From assembly GCA_905213325.1 (NCBI GenBank), contig CAJMHW010000011.1:1-51319 (forward strand): a stretch of 51,319 nt of DNA, read 5' to 3'. The stretch's first letter is position 1. Every line of letters begins with the position of its first letter. The DNA comes from Collinsella aerofaciens (lineage in GTDB: Bacteria > Actinomycetota > Coriobacteriia > Coriobacteriales > Coriobacteriaceae). The notes beneath the pieces are model-generated. The model saw only the letters and a program-made list of their open reading frames with translations, ran no database searches and was not told the DNA's origin. A program made the position numbers and the translations under genes. Shown here piece by piece: positions 8,536 through 17,072 of this stretch.

Positions 8536-8571
8536 ATCGTATGCTTTGCATTTGCGCAGGTGAATTGCATA
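8536..8571 (-). promoter_or_regulatory. Promoter of the SDR operon with overlapping symmetry
   Basis: On the minus strand TTCACC (8559-8564) and TACGAT (8536-8541) are separated by 17 bp. An inverted repeat, TATGC (8540-8544) and GCATA (8567-8571), spans the same region. It lies in the shared gap with the divergent LysR gene, where LysR-type regulators normally bind. Confidence 0.45.
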
Positions 8572-8698
8572 TTTGTTAGAATGGCGTTAACCGTAGGTTT
8601 ACACCGTGCGATGCAGTTTTTCTCAATTGAGCGCGTGACCTGCGAAAACAACCCCCTGTGGCACCATGTGGCCACAGACACGAAAACGGGAGATTGAC

Positions 8699-9577
8699 GT
8701 GTACGATCGACGACTTGAGGCCATATCGGCCGCCGCGGAGCTGGGAAGCTTCTCGCGTGCGGCGGCAAAATTGCGCGTGTCGACCCCGGCGCTCGTCAAG
8801 CAGGTGTCGGGATTTGAGGCCGAGTTTGGCATCACGTTGTTCGAGCGCTCGCACTCGGGCGTCAAGGTGACACCGGCCGGCGCGTTACTGGTAGACGACG
8901 CGCGCTCGATTATGCGCCAGTCCGAGGATGCCCTTCGCCGTGCCCGACGCGCGGCGGGCGATGGCGGCGCGGTGCGCCTGGGCGTGTCGATGATGTGCCC
9001 GGGGCGCCAAACGCTGTCGATGTGGTCGGGCATCCACGATCTGGAACCGTCGCTGCGATTTGAGATCGTGCCGGTAAGTGACCTCTACGACGAGCGCGAA
9101 TCCGTCATGCGTAGCCTCGGTCGAGAGGTGGATGTGGTGCAGTCGAGTTTTTCGACCCCGCGCTGGGGCGATGCCTGCCAAAAGCTCCGCATTGTCGACG
9201 TGCCGTTTTATATTGACCTGCCGCGCACGAGCCCACTGGCGCGCAAGACACGCATTACGGTCGCCGACTTGGAGGGTATGCGTCTGCGCGTGCTGCGCCA
9301 CGGCAACGACGCCATGGACAGCCTGCGCATCGACCTTTTGGCCGACGGCGGCGTGGACGTGATCGATGTGGATAGCTTCGACTTTGCGCTCTTTAACGAA
9401 GCCGAGGAAAAGGGCGACGCGGTGCTCACCTGTGGAGCGTGGTCGGGGGTGCACCCGGCCTTTGTGGGCGTGCCGTTCCTGTGCGGCCGCGAGGTACCGG
9501 TCTTTTTGCACTATCCGCTCGAGCCCACCCTCCAAGTCCAAAAATTCGTCAACGCCATGGCACAACTTCTCAAATAG
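8699..9577 (+). CDS. LysR-family transcriptional regulator
   Basis: A 292-residue LysR-type regulator. The N-terminal winged helix-turn-helix (about 1-60) reads DRRLEAISAAAELGSFSRAA and LRVSTPALVKQVSGFEAEFG, followed by LFERSHSGVKVTPAGALL; the rest is the two-lobed effector domain. The GTG at 8699 is chosen because ACGGGAGATTGAC gives a well-spaced ribosome binding site and the protein then begins just before the family's usual first helix; an ATG at 8666 is less plausible. It is divergent from the SDR-MFS-oxidoreductase genes and therefore probably activates them in response to their substrate. The effector is unknown. Confidence 0.88.
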   Translation: MYDRRLEAISAAAELGSFSRAAAKLRVSTPALVKQVSGFEAEFGITLFERSHSGVKVTPAGALLVDDARSIMRQSEDALRRARRAAGDGGAVRLGVSMMCPGRQTLSMWSGIHDLEPSLRFEIVPVSDLYDERESVMRSLGREVDVVQSSFSTPRWGDACQKLRIVDVPFYIDLPRTSPLARKTRITVADLEGMRLRVLRHGNDAMDSLRIDLLADGGVDVIDVDSFDFALFNEAEEKGDAVLTCGAWSGVHPAFVGVPFLCGREVPVFLHYPLEPTLQVQKFVNAMAQLLK

Positions 9578-9620
9578 CCAAAAGAGTCCCGTCCCAAATT
9601 AGCTACCCTTTGCTACGGGT

Positions 9621-10712
9621 TTAGCGGTCCTCGCGTTGCGGCCCGGCTGCCTCGGCTGTCTTTACGCGGTTCTTGTCGATGTACATGTTTTTGTCGGCCT
9701 GAGAAAAGAGCTCACGCATCATAGGCGGTTCATCAAAATCACTGGAAAGCGCGTAGCCCACCGCATAGCTGATAGGCATGTCGGGGTGAGCCCCGGAATA
9801 CTCGTTCACGTTCGCACGAACCCGAGCGAGACAGGATTCCACAGCGGCTCGGTCGGCATCCCACAGCACCGCGATAAACTCATCGCCGCCGTCGCGACCC
9901 ACAAAGCAGGTCTCGGACGCCACACTTCCCAGTTGTTGGGCAAAAGAGCGAATGTATTCATCGCCCTTCTCATGGCCGAAGTTGTTATTGACCATATGCA
10001 GATTGTTAAGATCGAAGACGCACAGCGCAACGGGCGCCTCCGCGGAGACAGGCTGCTCCTGCCCCAAGATCTCCTCGCACTTATTCTTATTGGGCAGTCC
10101 TGTGGCTTCGTCGAGATAGACTTTGCTCTGCAGCTCGCGGTTGAGCGCGGCAGTGCGCACCGCGCGAACAAGTTCGACCGCAAAGGTCGCCACCAAGCCC
10201 ACGATGTCGATGATCACCAAGCCCTCGAGATAGTTGAGCGCCGACGCCTTCTCCTGAGAGTAGTCCTCTGCGAGTCGCGTAGCATCGTCGCAAATGCCAA
10301 AGAACTCCTCGCTCATGGAGATGATGTCGGTGCTCTCGTAGCCGACTTCGCGCACGCGGCTAATCTCGGCGCAAAGCTCATCATAATAATTTGCAAGCTC
10401 GGTCATCTTTGCCTGATACTCATCGTCGTCGAGACGGACGAGGTTGAGGTCGTCACTTCCGTAACGCAAGCCGTTGATGTATGAATCCACGGCTTTGAGC
10501 AGGTCATCTTGAGGCTGGCCCGCGTCCTCGAGCTTAACGATTCGCTGCGTGGTGCCGCGCACCAGGCCGGCGTAGTTGACCACACGCGCCGTGCCCTGGA
10601 TATCGGAGACGAGCAGCATGACATTGATGAAGAAGAAGATGAGAACTGCCGTGAGCACCATCATGAGCAGGCGCACCGCCTGGCTGGCCTTCTTGGCGAC
10701 AGAAGTATTCAC
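9621..10712 (-). CDS. Membrane diguanylate cyclase with PilJ-like sensor region
   Basis: A 363-residue signalling protein. Transmembrane segment at about 13-37, an extracytoplasmic helical region at about 38-160 whose start (VVNYAGLVRGTTQRIVKLE) resembles the PilJ / type IV pili methyl-accepting module, a second membrane segment at about 161-184, then a GGDEF domain. The catalytic motif GGDEF is intact at 275-279 in VGRDGGDEFIAVL, and FDLNNLHMVNNNFGHEKGD matches the substrate-binding loop, so cyclic di-GMP synthesis is expected. The usual RxxD product-inhibition site upstream of GGDEF is not present. It stands alone, convergent with the LysR gene 43 bp away. The signal sensed is unknown. Confidence 0.85.
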   Translation of the reverse strand: MNTSVAKKASQAVRLLMMVLTAVLIFFFINVMLLVSDIQGTARVVNYAGLVRGTTQRIVKLEDAGQPQDDLLKAVDSYINGLRYGSDDLNLVRLDDDEYQAKMTELANYYDELCAEISRVREVGYESTDIISMSEEFFGICDDATRLAEDYSQEKASALNYLEGLVIIDIVGLVATFAVELVRAVRTAALNRELQSKVYLDEATGLPNKNKCEEILGQEQPVSAEAPVALCVFDLNNLHMVNNNFGHEKGDEYIRSFAQQLGSVASETCFVGRDGGDEFIAVLWDADRAAVESCLARVRANVNEYSGAHPDMPISYAVGYALSSDFDEPPMMRELFSQADKNMYIDKNRVKTAEAAGPQREDR

Positions 10713-10899
10713 AAGTTCACTTCCCTAAATGACAAAAGAACAGGTAGCACGCAGTGTGCTGAAATTCATGGGTGGTTAACTCTACCATATGGGCCAGCAG
10801 CCTTAAACTGCAGCAGACGCTCGTCCAAATTGGCGTGACGCTTGCCTTGTTGTTCTTGACCTGGCCGCGCTATCGGACATGCTTCTGGTCTTGGATCAC

Positions 10900-11074
10900 C
10901 ATGGGACAGCTCATCCCGTTTTGTGCGTACAGAGTGGGATGCGGCTTCCCAAAGGTGCCGTTAGGGGAAACCACATCCCGGTTTATGCCCTTGAAATGGG
11001 ATGCCGTTTCCCGGAGGGGGCCAGCGGGAAACGGCATCCCATTCTGAGCCCGAAAAGTGGGATACGGTTTCCGG
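10900..11074. repeat. Array of alternating GGGATGCSGTTTCCC motifs
   Basis: Five related ~16-bp motifs alternate in orientation: TGGGATGCGGCTTCCC (plus, ~10938), GGGGAAACCACATCCC (minus, ~10966), TGGGATGCCGTTTCCC (plus, ~10999), CGGGAAACGGCATCCCA (minus, ~11026) and TGGGATACGGTTTCC (plus, ~11058). A partial sixth, GGGACAGCTCATCCC, lies near 10902. The middle pair forms a strong hairpin. The array occupies most of the 532-bp gap between the GGDEF gene and the ABC exporter end; no gene is visible in that gap. Confidence 0.65.
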
Positions 11075-11082
11075 CTGGCATG

Positions 11083-11120
11083 AAAAAAGCCCCCACAGCT
11101 CATATGAACTGCGGGGGCTT
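11083..11120 (-). terminator. Rho-independent terminator of the MarR-ABC operon
   Basis: Read on the minus strand, AAGCCCCCGCAGTTC and GAGCTGTGGGGGCTT form a stem followed by TTTTTT. It lies ~125 bp downstream of the last ABC half-transporter gene and fits the operon end. Confidence 0.85.
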
Positions 11121-11244
11121 ATGCGTTGCGGTGCATTGTGTTTGGGTCGTTGAGATGAGTCGATTTGCCCCGAAAGAGGAGGGCATTGACCTTAGGGTCA
11201 TGCCCGACGAATGAGCGGCAAATCGGCCATCTCGGCGGGCCGAA

Positions 11245-13164
11245 CTACTCCAGCTCAAACGCTCCGGTGTAGAGCTGGTAGTAATATCCGCGCTTGGCGA
11301 TCAGCTCGTCGTGGTTGCCGCGCTCAATGATGCGGCCGTGGTCCAGGCAGATGATCGCGTCGGAGTTGCGCACGGTGGACAGGCGGTGCGCGATGACAAA
11401 CGTCGTGCGGCCCTCCATGAGCTTGTCCATGCCCGCCTGCACGATGGCCTCGGTGCGGGTATCAATGCTCGACGTGGCCTCGTCCAGAATCATCGCCGGC
11501 GGATCGGCGACGGCGGCGCGTGCGATCGAAATCAGCTGGCGCTGGCCCTGCGACAGCTGTGCGCCGTTGCCGGTGAGCATGGTGTCGTAGCCGTCGGGCA
11601 GGCGGGTGATAAAGTCGTCCGCGCCCGCGAGCTTGGCCGCCGCGACGCACTCCTCGTCGGTAGCGTCCAGGTTGCCGTAGCGGATGTTGTCCATCACGGT
11701 GCCGGTGAACAGGTTCACGTCCTGCAGCACGACGCCCAGCGAGCGGCGCAGATCAGCCTTGCGGATCTTGTTGACGTTGATGCCGTCGTAGCGGATCTTG
11801 CCGTCGGCGATGTCGTAGAAGCGGTTGATGAGGTTGGTGATGGTCGTCTTACCGGCACCGGTGGCGCCGACAAACGCGACCTTCTGGCCCGGCTTGGCAA
11901 ACACGGACACGCCGTGCAGCACCTCGTGGTCGGGCGTGTAGCCAAAGTCGACGTTGTCCATGACCAGGTCGCCGCGCAGCGGCACGTACTCGATCTCGCC
12001 GGTTGCGCGGTGCGGATGTTTCCACGCCCACATGCCGGTGTGGTGGTCGGCCTCCTCGAGTTGCCAGGTGTCGGGGTTCACCTGAGCGTTGACGAGCGTC
12101 ACATAGCCTTCGTCGGCTTCGGGCTCCTCGTCGATGAGCTCAAAGATACGGTCGGCGCCGGCGAGGCCCATGACCACGGCGTTGATCTGCTGCGAGATCT
12201 GGCCGATCTGTCCGCAGAACTGCTTGGTCATGTTGAGGAACGGCACCACGACGGCGATGGACAGCGCCATGCCCGAGATGCTCAGGTTGGGCACGCCCAG
12301 CGCCAGGAAAATGCCGCCGGCCAGCGCGACCAGCACGTAGAGCAGGTTGCCCAGGTTCATAAGGACGGGCATGAGGATGTTGGCGTACATGTTGGCCTTC
12401 TGCGAGACCTCGAAGAGCTTCTCGTTGCGCTCGTCAAAATCGGCCTCGGCGGCAGACTCGTGGCAGAATGCCTTGACGACCTTCTGGCCGTTCATGACCT
12501 CCTCGATATGACCTTCGACTACGCCGAGCTCGGTCTGCTGCGCAATAAAAAAGCGCGCGGAGTTGGAGCCGAGCAGCTTGGTCATAAAGGTCATAAAGGC
12601 GACGCCGGCAATAATGACCAAGCACATCCACACGCTGTAGTACAGCATGATAAAGAACACCGTGACGATGACGATGACCGTCATGAGCAGGTTGGGCAGC
12701 GACTGGCTGATCATCTGGCGCAGCGTGTCGATGTCATTGGTGTAGTGGCTCATGATGTCGCCGCGCTGGTGCGTGTCGAAGTAGCGGATCGGCAGGTCCT
12801 GCATGCGGTTGAACATCTTCTCGCGCAGCTTCTCCAGCGAGCCCTGCGTGACGATGGCCATGGCGCGGTTCCAGAAGAGCGAGGACAGGATGCCGATGCC
12901 GTAGATGCAGGCGAGGGTGGTCACGAGCTGTGCGATCTTGGGCTGCGCGGCTCCCCAATCGCCCGACTGCCACGATTCGCTAATAATCTGCAGGGCGCTC
13001 TGAAGGAAGGTCGCGCCGATGGAGTTGATGATGGCGCAGAGCACCACGCCGGCGACGACGAGGGGCAAAAGCACGGGGTAAAAGCCAAAGAGCGTCTTGA
13101 TGAGGCGCGACATGGTGCCGCCCTTGCGGTTGAGCGCGCGCTCGGCGGTCGTTGCCTTACTCAT
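11245..13164 (-). CDS. Heterodimeric ABC exporter subunit, catalytically competent half
   Basis: A 639-residue fused membrane/ATPase half-transporter. Six membrane spans occupy about 25-330, then the nucleotide-binding domain: Walker A GATGAGKTT (~430), signature LSQGQRQL (~535), Walker B with catalytic glutamate MILDEATSSID (~556) and switch histidine in VIAHR. The signature is LSQGQ, not LSGGQ. Together with the partner's altered Walker B, this matches heterodimeric exporters in which one of two ATP sites is degenerate. The start ATG at 13164 follows AAGGAGGCGAGGCAC and overlaps the upstream gene by 8 bp, implying translational coupling. A ~50-residue loop between TMD and NBD (around DTWQLEEADHHTGMW) is longer than in most relatives. 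Likely exports drugs or peptides. Confidence 0.92.
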   Translation of the reverse strand: MSKATTAERALNRKGGTMSRLIKTLFGFYPVLLPLVVAGVVLCAIINSIGATFLQSALQIISESWQSGDWGAAQPKIAQLVTTLACIYGIGILSSLFWNRAMAIVTQGSLEKLREKMFNRMQDLPIRYFDTHQRGDIMSHYTNDIDTLRQMISQSLPNLLMTVIVIVTVFFIMLYYSVWMCLVIIAGVAFMTFMTKLLGSNSARFFIAQQTELGVVEGHIEEVMNGQKVVKAFCHESAAEADFDERNEKLFEVSQKANMYANILMPVLMNLGNLLYVLVALAGGIFLALGVPNLSISGMALSIAVVVPFLNMTKQFCGQIGQISQQINAVVMGLAGADRIFELIDEEPEADEGYVTLVNAQVNPDTWQLEEADHHTGMWAWKHPHRATGEIEYVPLRGDLVMDNVDFGYTPDHEVLHGVSVFAKPGQKVAFVGATGAGKTTITNLINRFYDIADGKIRYDGINVNKIRKADLRRSLGVVLQDVNLFTGTVMDNIRYGNLDATDEECVAAAKLAGADDFITRLPDGYDTMLTGNGAQLSQGQRQLISIARAAVADPPAMILDEATSSIDTRTEAIVQAGMDKLMEGRTTFVIAHRLSTVRNSDAIICLDHGRIIERGNHDELIAKRGYYYQLYTGAFELE

Positions 13165-14971
13165 GTGCCTCGCCTCCTTCCTGGGTCTGAGCTTGCGTTA
13201 CGGATGCCTCGGTGTCGGCCTCGACGGCCTCTTCGCCCTCGGCAGACATCTTGTTCTGCGAGGTAAAGGTCTCGCGGTAGATCTCGCTCGTCTTGAGCAG
13301 CTCGTCGTGGTTACCGATCTGCGCGATGCGGCCGCCCTCCATGACGATGATGCGGTCTGCGTCCTGCACGGAGCTAATGCGCTGGGCGATGATGAGCTTG
13401 GTCGTGTTGGGCAGATAGCTTGCCAGCCCTGCGCGAATCTTGGCGTCGGTCTTGGTGTCGACGGCGCTCGTGGAGTCGTCCAGGATCAAGATCTTGGGGC
13501 GACGCAGCAGGGCACGCGCAATGCACAGGCGCTGCTTCTGACCGCCGGAAACATTGGAGCCGCCCTGTTCGATCCAGGTGTCATAGCCCTTGGGGAAGCC
13601 GTCGACAAACTCGTCGGCGCAGGCCAGATGCGCGGCCTCGCGGACCTCTTCGTCGGTGGCGTTCGGGTCGCCCCAACGCAGGTTCTCGGCAATCGTGCCG
13701 CTAAACAGCACGTTTTTCTGCAGCACCATGGCCACCTGGTGGCGCAGGGCGTCCAAGTCGTAGTCGCGTACATCCACGCCGCCCACGCGCACGGTACCCT
13801 CGGTGGCGTCGTACAGGCGGGCGATGAGGTTTACGAGCGTGGACTTGGCCGAGCCGGTGCCGCCGATGATGCCGATGGTCTCGCCGCTCTTAATGTGCAG
13901 GTCGATATCGTCGAGCGCCTGGCGCTTCGCATGCGCGGAATACTTAAAGCTCACGTGGTCAAAGTCGATGGAGCCATCGGCGACCTCGAGCACGGGCTCG
14001 GCGGGATCGGCGATCGTGGGCTCGGCGGCCAGCACCTCGGTGATGCGGTGCGCCGATTCGTCGGCCATGGTCACCATGACAAAGATCATCGATAGCTGCA
14101 TCAGGCTCATGAGGATTTGGAAGCCATAGGTAAAGATCGAGGAGAGCTGGCCCACGTCGAACAGCGTGCCCTGGCTCGTGATGATGAGCTTGGAGCCCAG
14201 GTAGATGATGACGACAAACGCGCCGTTGACGCAGATGTTCATCATGGGGTTGTTAAAGGCAAGCAGCTTCTCGGCGCGGGTGAAGTCCATCTGGACGTCG
14301 CGTGCGGCGGTCGCGAACTTCTCCTTCTCAAAGTCTTCGCGCACGTAGCTCTTGACCACGCGCATGCCGGTGACGTTTTCCTCGACGGACTCGTTAAGGG
14401 CGTCGTACTTGTGGAACACGCGCGAGAAGATGGGACGCACCTTAAAGATGATAAAGAACAGCCCAAAGCCCAGCAGCGGAATGATGACCAGGTAGACCAT
14501 GGCGACGCTGCCGCCCATGATAAATGCCATGGTAAAGGCGAAGATCAATACCAGCGGCGCGCGCACGGCGATACGGATGATCATCATAAAGGCCTGCTGC
14601 ACGTTGTTGATATCGGTGGTCAGGCGCGTGACGAGCGAGGAGCTCGAGAACTCATCGATGTTGGCAAAGCTGAACGTCTGGATCTTGTAGAACAGGTCGT
14701 GACGCAGGTTCTTAGCGAAGCCGCAACTCGCATGGCTGCAGGTGACGCCGGCAGCGGCGCCAAAAGCAAGCGACGTCAGCGCGATGAGCACCAAAAAGCC
14801 CGCGGTGGGAAGCATCTCGGCTACGGTGGTGCCATCTTTGATGGCGTCGATCAGGTTGGCGGTGATAAATGGAATCAGCATCTCGCAGAGCACCTCGCCA
14901 AGCACGAGCAACGGCGTGGCAACGGTGACTTTTATATAGTCGCGGATGCTGCCCATGAGGGTTTTAATCAT
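13157..14971 (-). CDS. Heterodimeric ABC exporter subunit, degenerate-site half
   Basis: A 604-residue half-transporter with a six-span domain (about 10-310) and an ATPase domain. Walker A is GGTGSAKST (~370), with Ala in place of the usual second Gly; the signature VSGGQKQR is near-canonical; Walker B is ILILDDSTSAVD (~490), with Asp where the catalytic Glu normally sits. In characterised heterodimers such a subunit forms the slow site together with the partner's LSQGQ signature. It overlaps both the MarR gene (8 bp) and the next ABC gene (8 bp), so all three are one transcript. The acidic C-terminal tail (about 35 residues, EEAVEADTEASVTQAQTQEG) is unstructured-looking. Confidence 0.92.
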   Translation of the reverse strand: MIKTLMGSIRDYIKVTVATPLLVLGEVLCEMLIPFITANLIDAIKDGTTVAEMLPTAGFLVLIALTSLAFGAAAGVTCSHASCGFAKNLRHDLFYKIQTFSFANIDEFSSSSLVTRLTTDINNVQQAFMMIIRIAVRAPLVLIFAFTMAFIMGGSVAMVYLVIIPLLGFGLFFIIFKVRPIFSRVFHKYDALNESVEENVTGMRVVKSYVREDFEKEKFATAARDVQMDFTRAEKLLAFNNPMMNICVNGAFVVIIYLGSKLIITSQGTLFDVGQLSSIFTYGFQILMSLMQLSMIFVMVTMADESAHRITEVLAAEPTIADPAEPVLEVADGSIDFDHVSFKYSAHAKRQALDDIDLHIKSGETIGIIGGTGSAKSTLVNLIARLYDATEGTVRVGGVDVRDYDLDALRHQVAMVLQKNVLFSGTIAENLRWGDPNATDEEVREAAHLACADEFVDGFPKGYDTWIEQGGSNVSGGQKQRLCIARALLRRPKILILDDSTSAVDTKTDAKIRAGLASYLPNTTKLIIAQRISSVQDADRIIVMEGGRIAQIGNHDELLKTSEIYRETFTSQNKMSAEGEEAVEADTEASVTQAQTQEGGEAHE

Positions 14972-15470
14972 CCAGTTCCTCCCAGGTTACACGGATTTTC
15001 TCGAGCATTTCGGCGAGCTGCTCGCGCTCGTCGTGGGTGAGGGCACCAAAGGCCTGCTCTCTAAAGCGAATGCGGGCTGCCTGGTCGATGCGGGCGTTTT
15101 CCCGGCCGGTTTCGGTCAGGCGAATGGTGAGCCTCCGTCGATCCTTGGGGTTACAGCTGCGCTCGATGAGGCCGTTGAGCTCGAGTTTGGACAGGATCTC
15201 GGAAAGCGACCCCGGCTTGAGGTCAAAGTGCATGCCGAGTTCCTGCTGCGACATCTCGCCGCCGGGTTGCTTGGCCAGCAGGCAGATGATGGGCGCCTTG
15301 CCGGACACGCCTCCGCCATGAAAATGCATGTAACGGCCGCAAAAGCCCAGGCCATTGAGGATGCGCTTGGCAAGCTTGTCTTCTGAGCTAACCGCTTCGG
15401 GTGCATCCGCCGGCTGTGACGGGTCGCCGCCGGGCTCGTGCGAACAAAGGTTAAGAGGTTCATCGCACAT
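14964..15470 (-). CDS. MarR-family regulator of the ABC exporter
   Basis: A 168-residue winged-helix repressor. After a ~30-residue Pro/Ser/Glu N-terminal extension comes the MarR core: PIICLLAKQPGGEMSQQELG, the recognition helix region LKPGSLSEILSKLELNGLIE, then the wing RSCNPKDRRRLTIRLTETG, where the Asp-Arg-Arg wing motif is clear. First gene of an operon with two ABC exporter halves, so it most likely represses them and releases DNA on binding a toxic compound. The ATG at 15470 has AAAGGAG about 12 bases upstream. A possible operator lies at 15495-15524. Confidence 0.9.
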   Translation of the reverse strand: MCDEPLNLCSHEPGGDPSQPADAPEAVSSEDKLAKRILNGLGFCGRYMHFHGGGVSGKAPIICLLAKQPGGEMSQQELGMHFDLKPGSLSEILSKLELNGLIERSCNPKDRRRLTIRLTETGRENARIDQAARIRFREQAFGALTHDEREQLAEMLEKIRVTWEELDD

Positions 15471-15494
15471 GAATTAGTGTTGCTCCTTTCTTTA

Positions 15495-15524
15495 GTTAGG
15501 TAGTGGAATTGTTTTGTGCCTAAC
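15495..15524. promoter_or_regulatory. Candidate MarR operator
   Basis: GTTAGG (15495-15500) and CCTAAC (15519-15524) form an inverted repeat around 18 bp, just upstream of the MarR ribosome binding site in an AT-rich stretch. Its position fits autorepression. Confidence 0.4.
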
Positions 15525-15570
15525 CAATCTAGGAGCATGAGAAATGAATGTCAAGGTACCAAACTTATTA

Positions 15571-15732
15571 AGTTACGGCGTTTTGCCAAACGCCGTAACC
15601 GCTCGACGCTGCAAACGCTCCTAAGCGGCAATCTGGCGTTCAATCGTCGTGCATGGCCACAAGGCCTATGCCCTCCTCTTTCACGCCACCTTGCTCGCTT
15701 AGGAACGTTTTCGCTGTCCGTCCTCAACCTGT
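15571..15732 (+). repeat. Long-hairpin element, copy D
   Basis: Begins TAAGTTACGGCGTTT with a first hairpin TTACGGCGTTT-TGCC-AAACGCCGTAA, then a long stem closed by GGCC-ACAA-GGCC. The arm CCTAAGCGGCAATCTGGCGT pairs with ACGCCACCTTGCTCGCTTAGG further on. It ends near GTCCGTCCTCAACCTG. Unlike copies A to C there is no plus-strand gene directly upstream, yet a TAA still precedes GTTACGG. The 447-bp gap between the MarR gene and the kinase contains this element, the operator, and a TTGGGGACGGAGGAAAA repeat at 15763-15792. Confidence 0.75.
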
Positions 15733-15762
15733 GATTCCGCCACGGTCCGTTTCGGTGCATGC

Positions 15763-15792
15763 AATCCCTTGGGGACGGAGGAAAAGGGATCA
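15763..15792 (+). repeat. GGGGACGGAGGAAAA repeat, copy 1
   Basis: AATCCC and GGGAT arms around TTGGGGACGGAGGAAAA. The same core occurs at 29390-29420 inside the M20 peptidase gene. Confidence 0.65.
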
Positions 15793-15917
15793 TTTTCCGT
15801 AACCTTTCCGCAACAATTTACCCTTCGCGCTGCTCGACTCCGCTCACAACGTCCCCTGCGCTACACTTAGTCGCACTGTGGCGCTGCTGCGCCGTGCCCG
15901 AACCAAGGGAGACCCTC

Positions 15918-16742
15918 ATGAAGAACACTCAGCTGCTGCTGATCAACGATATGTGCGGCTACGGCAAGGTCGCGCTTTCCGCCATGCTGCCGGTGCTGTC
16001 GCACATGGGCTACCGCATCCACAACCTGCCGACGGCACTTGTGTCCGATACGCTCAACTATCCCAAGTTCTACATCCACGACACCACCGAGTACGTGCGC
16101 CAGAGCCTCGCCATCTGGGAGGAGCTCGGCTTTGAGTTCGACGCCATCTCTACCGGCTTTATCGTGACCGAGGAAGAGACGCGCATCATTTCGGACTTCT
16201 GCCACCGTCGCGCGCAAAAGGGTACCAAGGTGTTCGTCGACCCCATCATGGGCGACAACGGCAAGCTCTACGCCGGCGTGCCCGAGTCCACGATCGGTCT
16301 CATGCGCAGCCTGCTCGAGTGCGCCGACTATGCGGTGCCAAACTACACCGAGGCGTGCCTGCTCACCGATACGCCCATTGCCGAGCAAATCACGCCCGAT
16401 GAGGGCCGCACTCTTGTGGATGCCGTGCGTGCCCTGGGCGCCAAGTCGGTGGTCATTACGAGCGCTGTGGTCGACGGTGCGAATGTCGTCATCGGTTACG
16501 ACCATGTGGCGGGGGAGTACTTCACGATTCCCTTCGACCTGATCCCGGTCTATTTCCCGGGCACGGGCGACACGTTCTCGGCGGTGCTCGTCGGCCGCGT
16601 TATGGCAGGTTGGAGTCTGCAGCGCGCGACGTCCGATGCCATGCGCGTGGTGGCTGAGCTTATCGAGCGCAATGCCGACCAAGAGGATAAGTCGGCTGGC
16701 CTTCCCATCGAGGCCTGCCTGGACGTGATTGACCATGAGTAA
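15918..16742 (+). CDS. Pyridoxal/pyridoxamine kinase-like PfkB/ribokinase-family enzyme
   Basis: A 274-residue kinase. NDMCGYGKVALSAMLPVLSH at the N-terminus aligns with the pyridoxal kinase start (substrate loop), FVDPIMGDNGKLY and PNYTEACLLT are characteristic of the PdxK/PdxY branch, and YFPGTGDTFSAVLVG carries the GTGD anion hole with the catalytic Asp. Function: phosphorylation of B6 vitamers or a similar hydroxymethyl-pyrimidine or pyridine, using ATP in the cytoplasm. The ATG at 15918 follows AAGGGAGACCCTC; an upstream open extension has no ribosome binding site. It overlaps the next gene by 8 bp, suggesting co-expression. Confidence 0.85.
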   Translation: MKNTQLLLINDMCGYGKVALSAMLPVLSHMGYRIHNLPTALVSDTLNYPKFYIHDTTEYVRQSLAIWEELGFEFDAISTGFIVTEEETRIISDFCHRRAQKGTKVFVDPIMGDNGKLYAGVPESTIGLMRSLLECADYAVPNYTEACLLTDTPIAEQITPDEGRTLVDAVRALGAKSVVITSAVVDGANVVIGYDHVAGEYFTIPFDLIPVYFPGTGDTFSAVLVGRVMAGWSLQRATSDAMRVVAELIERNADQEDKSAGLPIEACLDVIDHE

Positions 16743-17064
16743 TGCTGGCGAGGGCGGCGCCAAGCCTGCGGGCGGGGGCAAGCCGCTCGGCGCGCCGCGT
16801 GGCAAGCGTTCGCGTATCCGCGTGAGCTGCGTGGACCAGCTGGGTGCGTGCCGCTGCCACCATGGTCACAAACCGGGCGACGTCTTCGACTTTGACCGCG
16901 ACCGCGGCAAGATGTGTGCCATGGCCTGCCATGTGGGCTTTCCCTATATCGATATCCTGCGCTATGGCGGAACCGTGCCTGGCAACGAGCCTGGTACGGC
17001 AAAGTTCTGCTGCCCCGAGGTCGATACGCTGAACGTCTGGCTTGCCGAGATCGTTGACGAGTAG
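16735..17064 (+). CDS. TIGR04076-family small cysteine-containing protein
   Basis: A 109-residue protein of unknown function. After a Gly/Lys-rich N-terminus (~25 residues) comes the family pattern IRVSCVDQLGACRCHHGHKPGD, then DFDRDRGKMCAMACHVGFPY, DILRYGG and a late FCCPEVDTLNVW. Seven cysteines and several histidines hint at metal or cluster binding, though no classical motif is present. Its ATG lies inside the last codons of the kinase gene (ATGAGTAA overlap), so the two are translationally coupled. The family assignment is by recognition of these motifs; no reaction is known. Confidence 0.75.
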   Translation: MSNAGEGGAKPAGGGKPLGAPRGKRSRIRVSCVDQLGACRCHHGHKPGDVFDFDRDRGKMCAMACHVGFPYIDILRYGGTVPGNEPGTAKFCCPEVDTLNVWLAEIVDE

Positions 17065-17072
17065 TCGAGCGC

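Noticed and set aside
11311..13266. 651-codon plus-strand open frame opposite an ABC exporter gene
   Set aside because: Antisense to clear Walker and signature motifs; no start signal.
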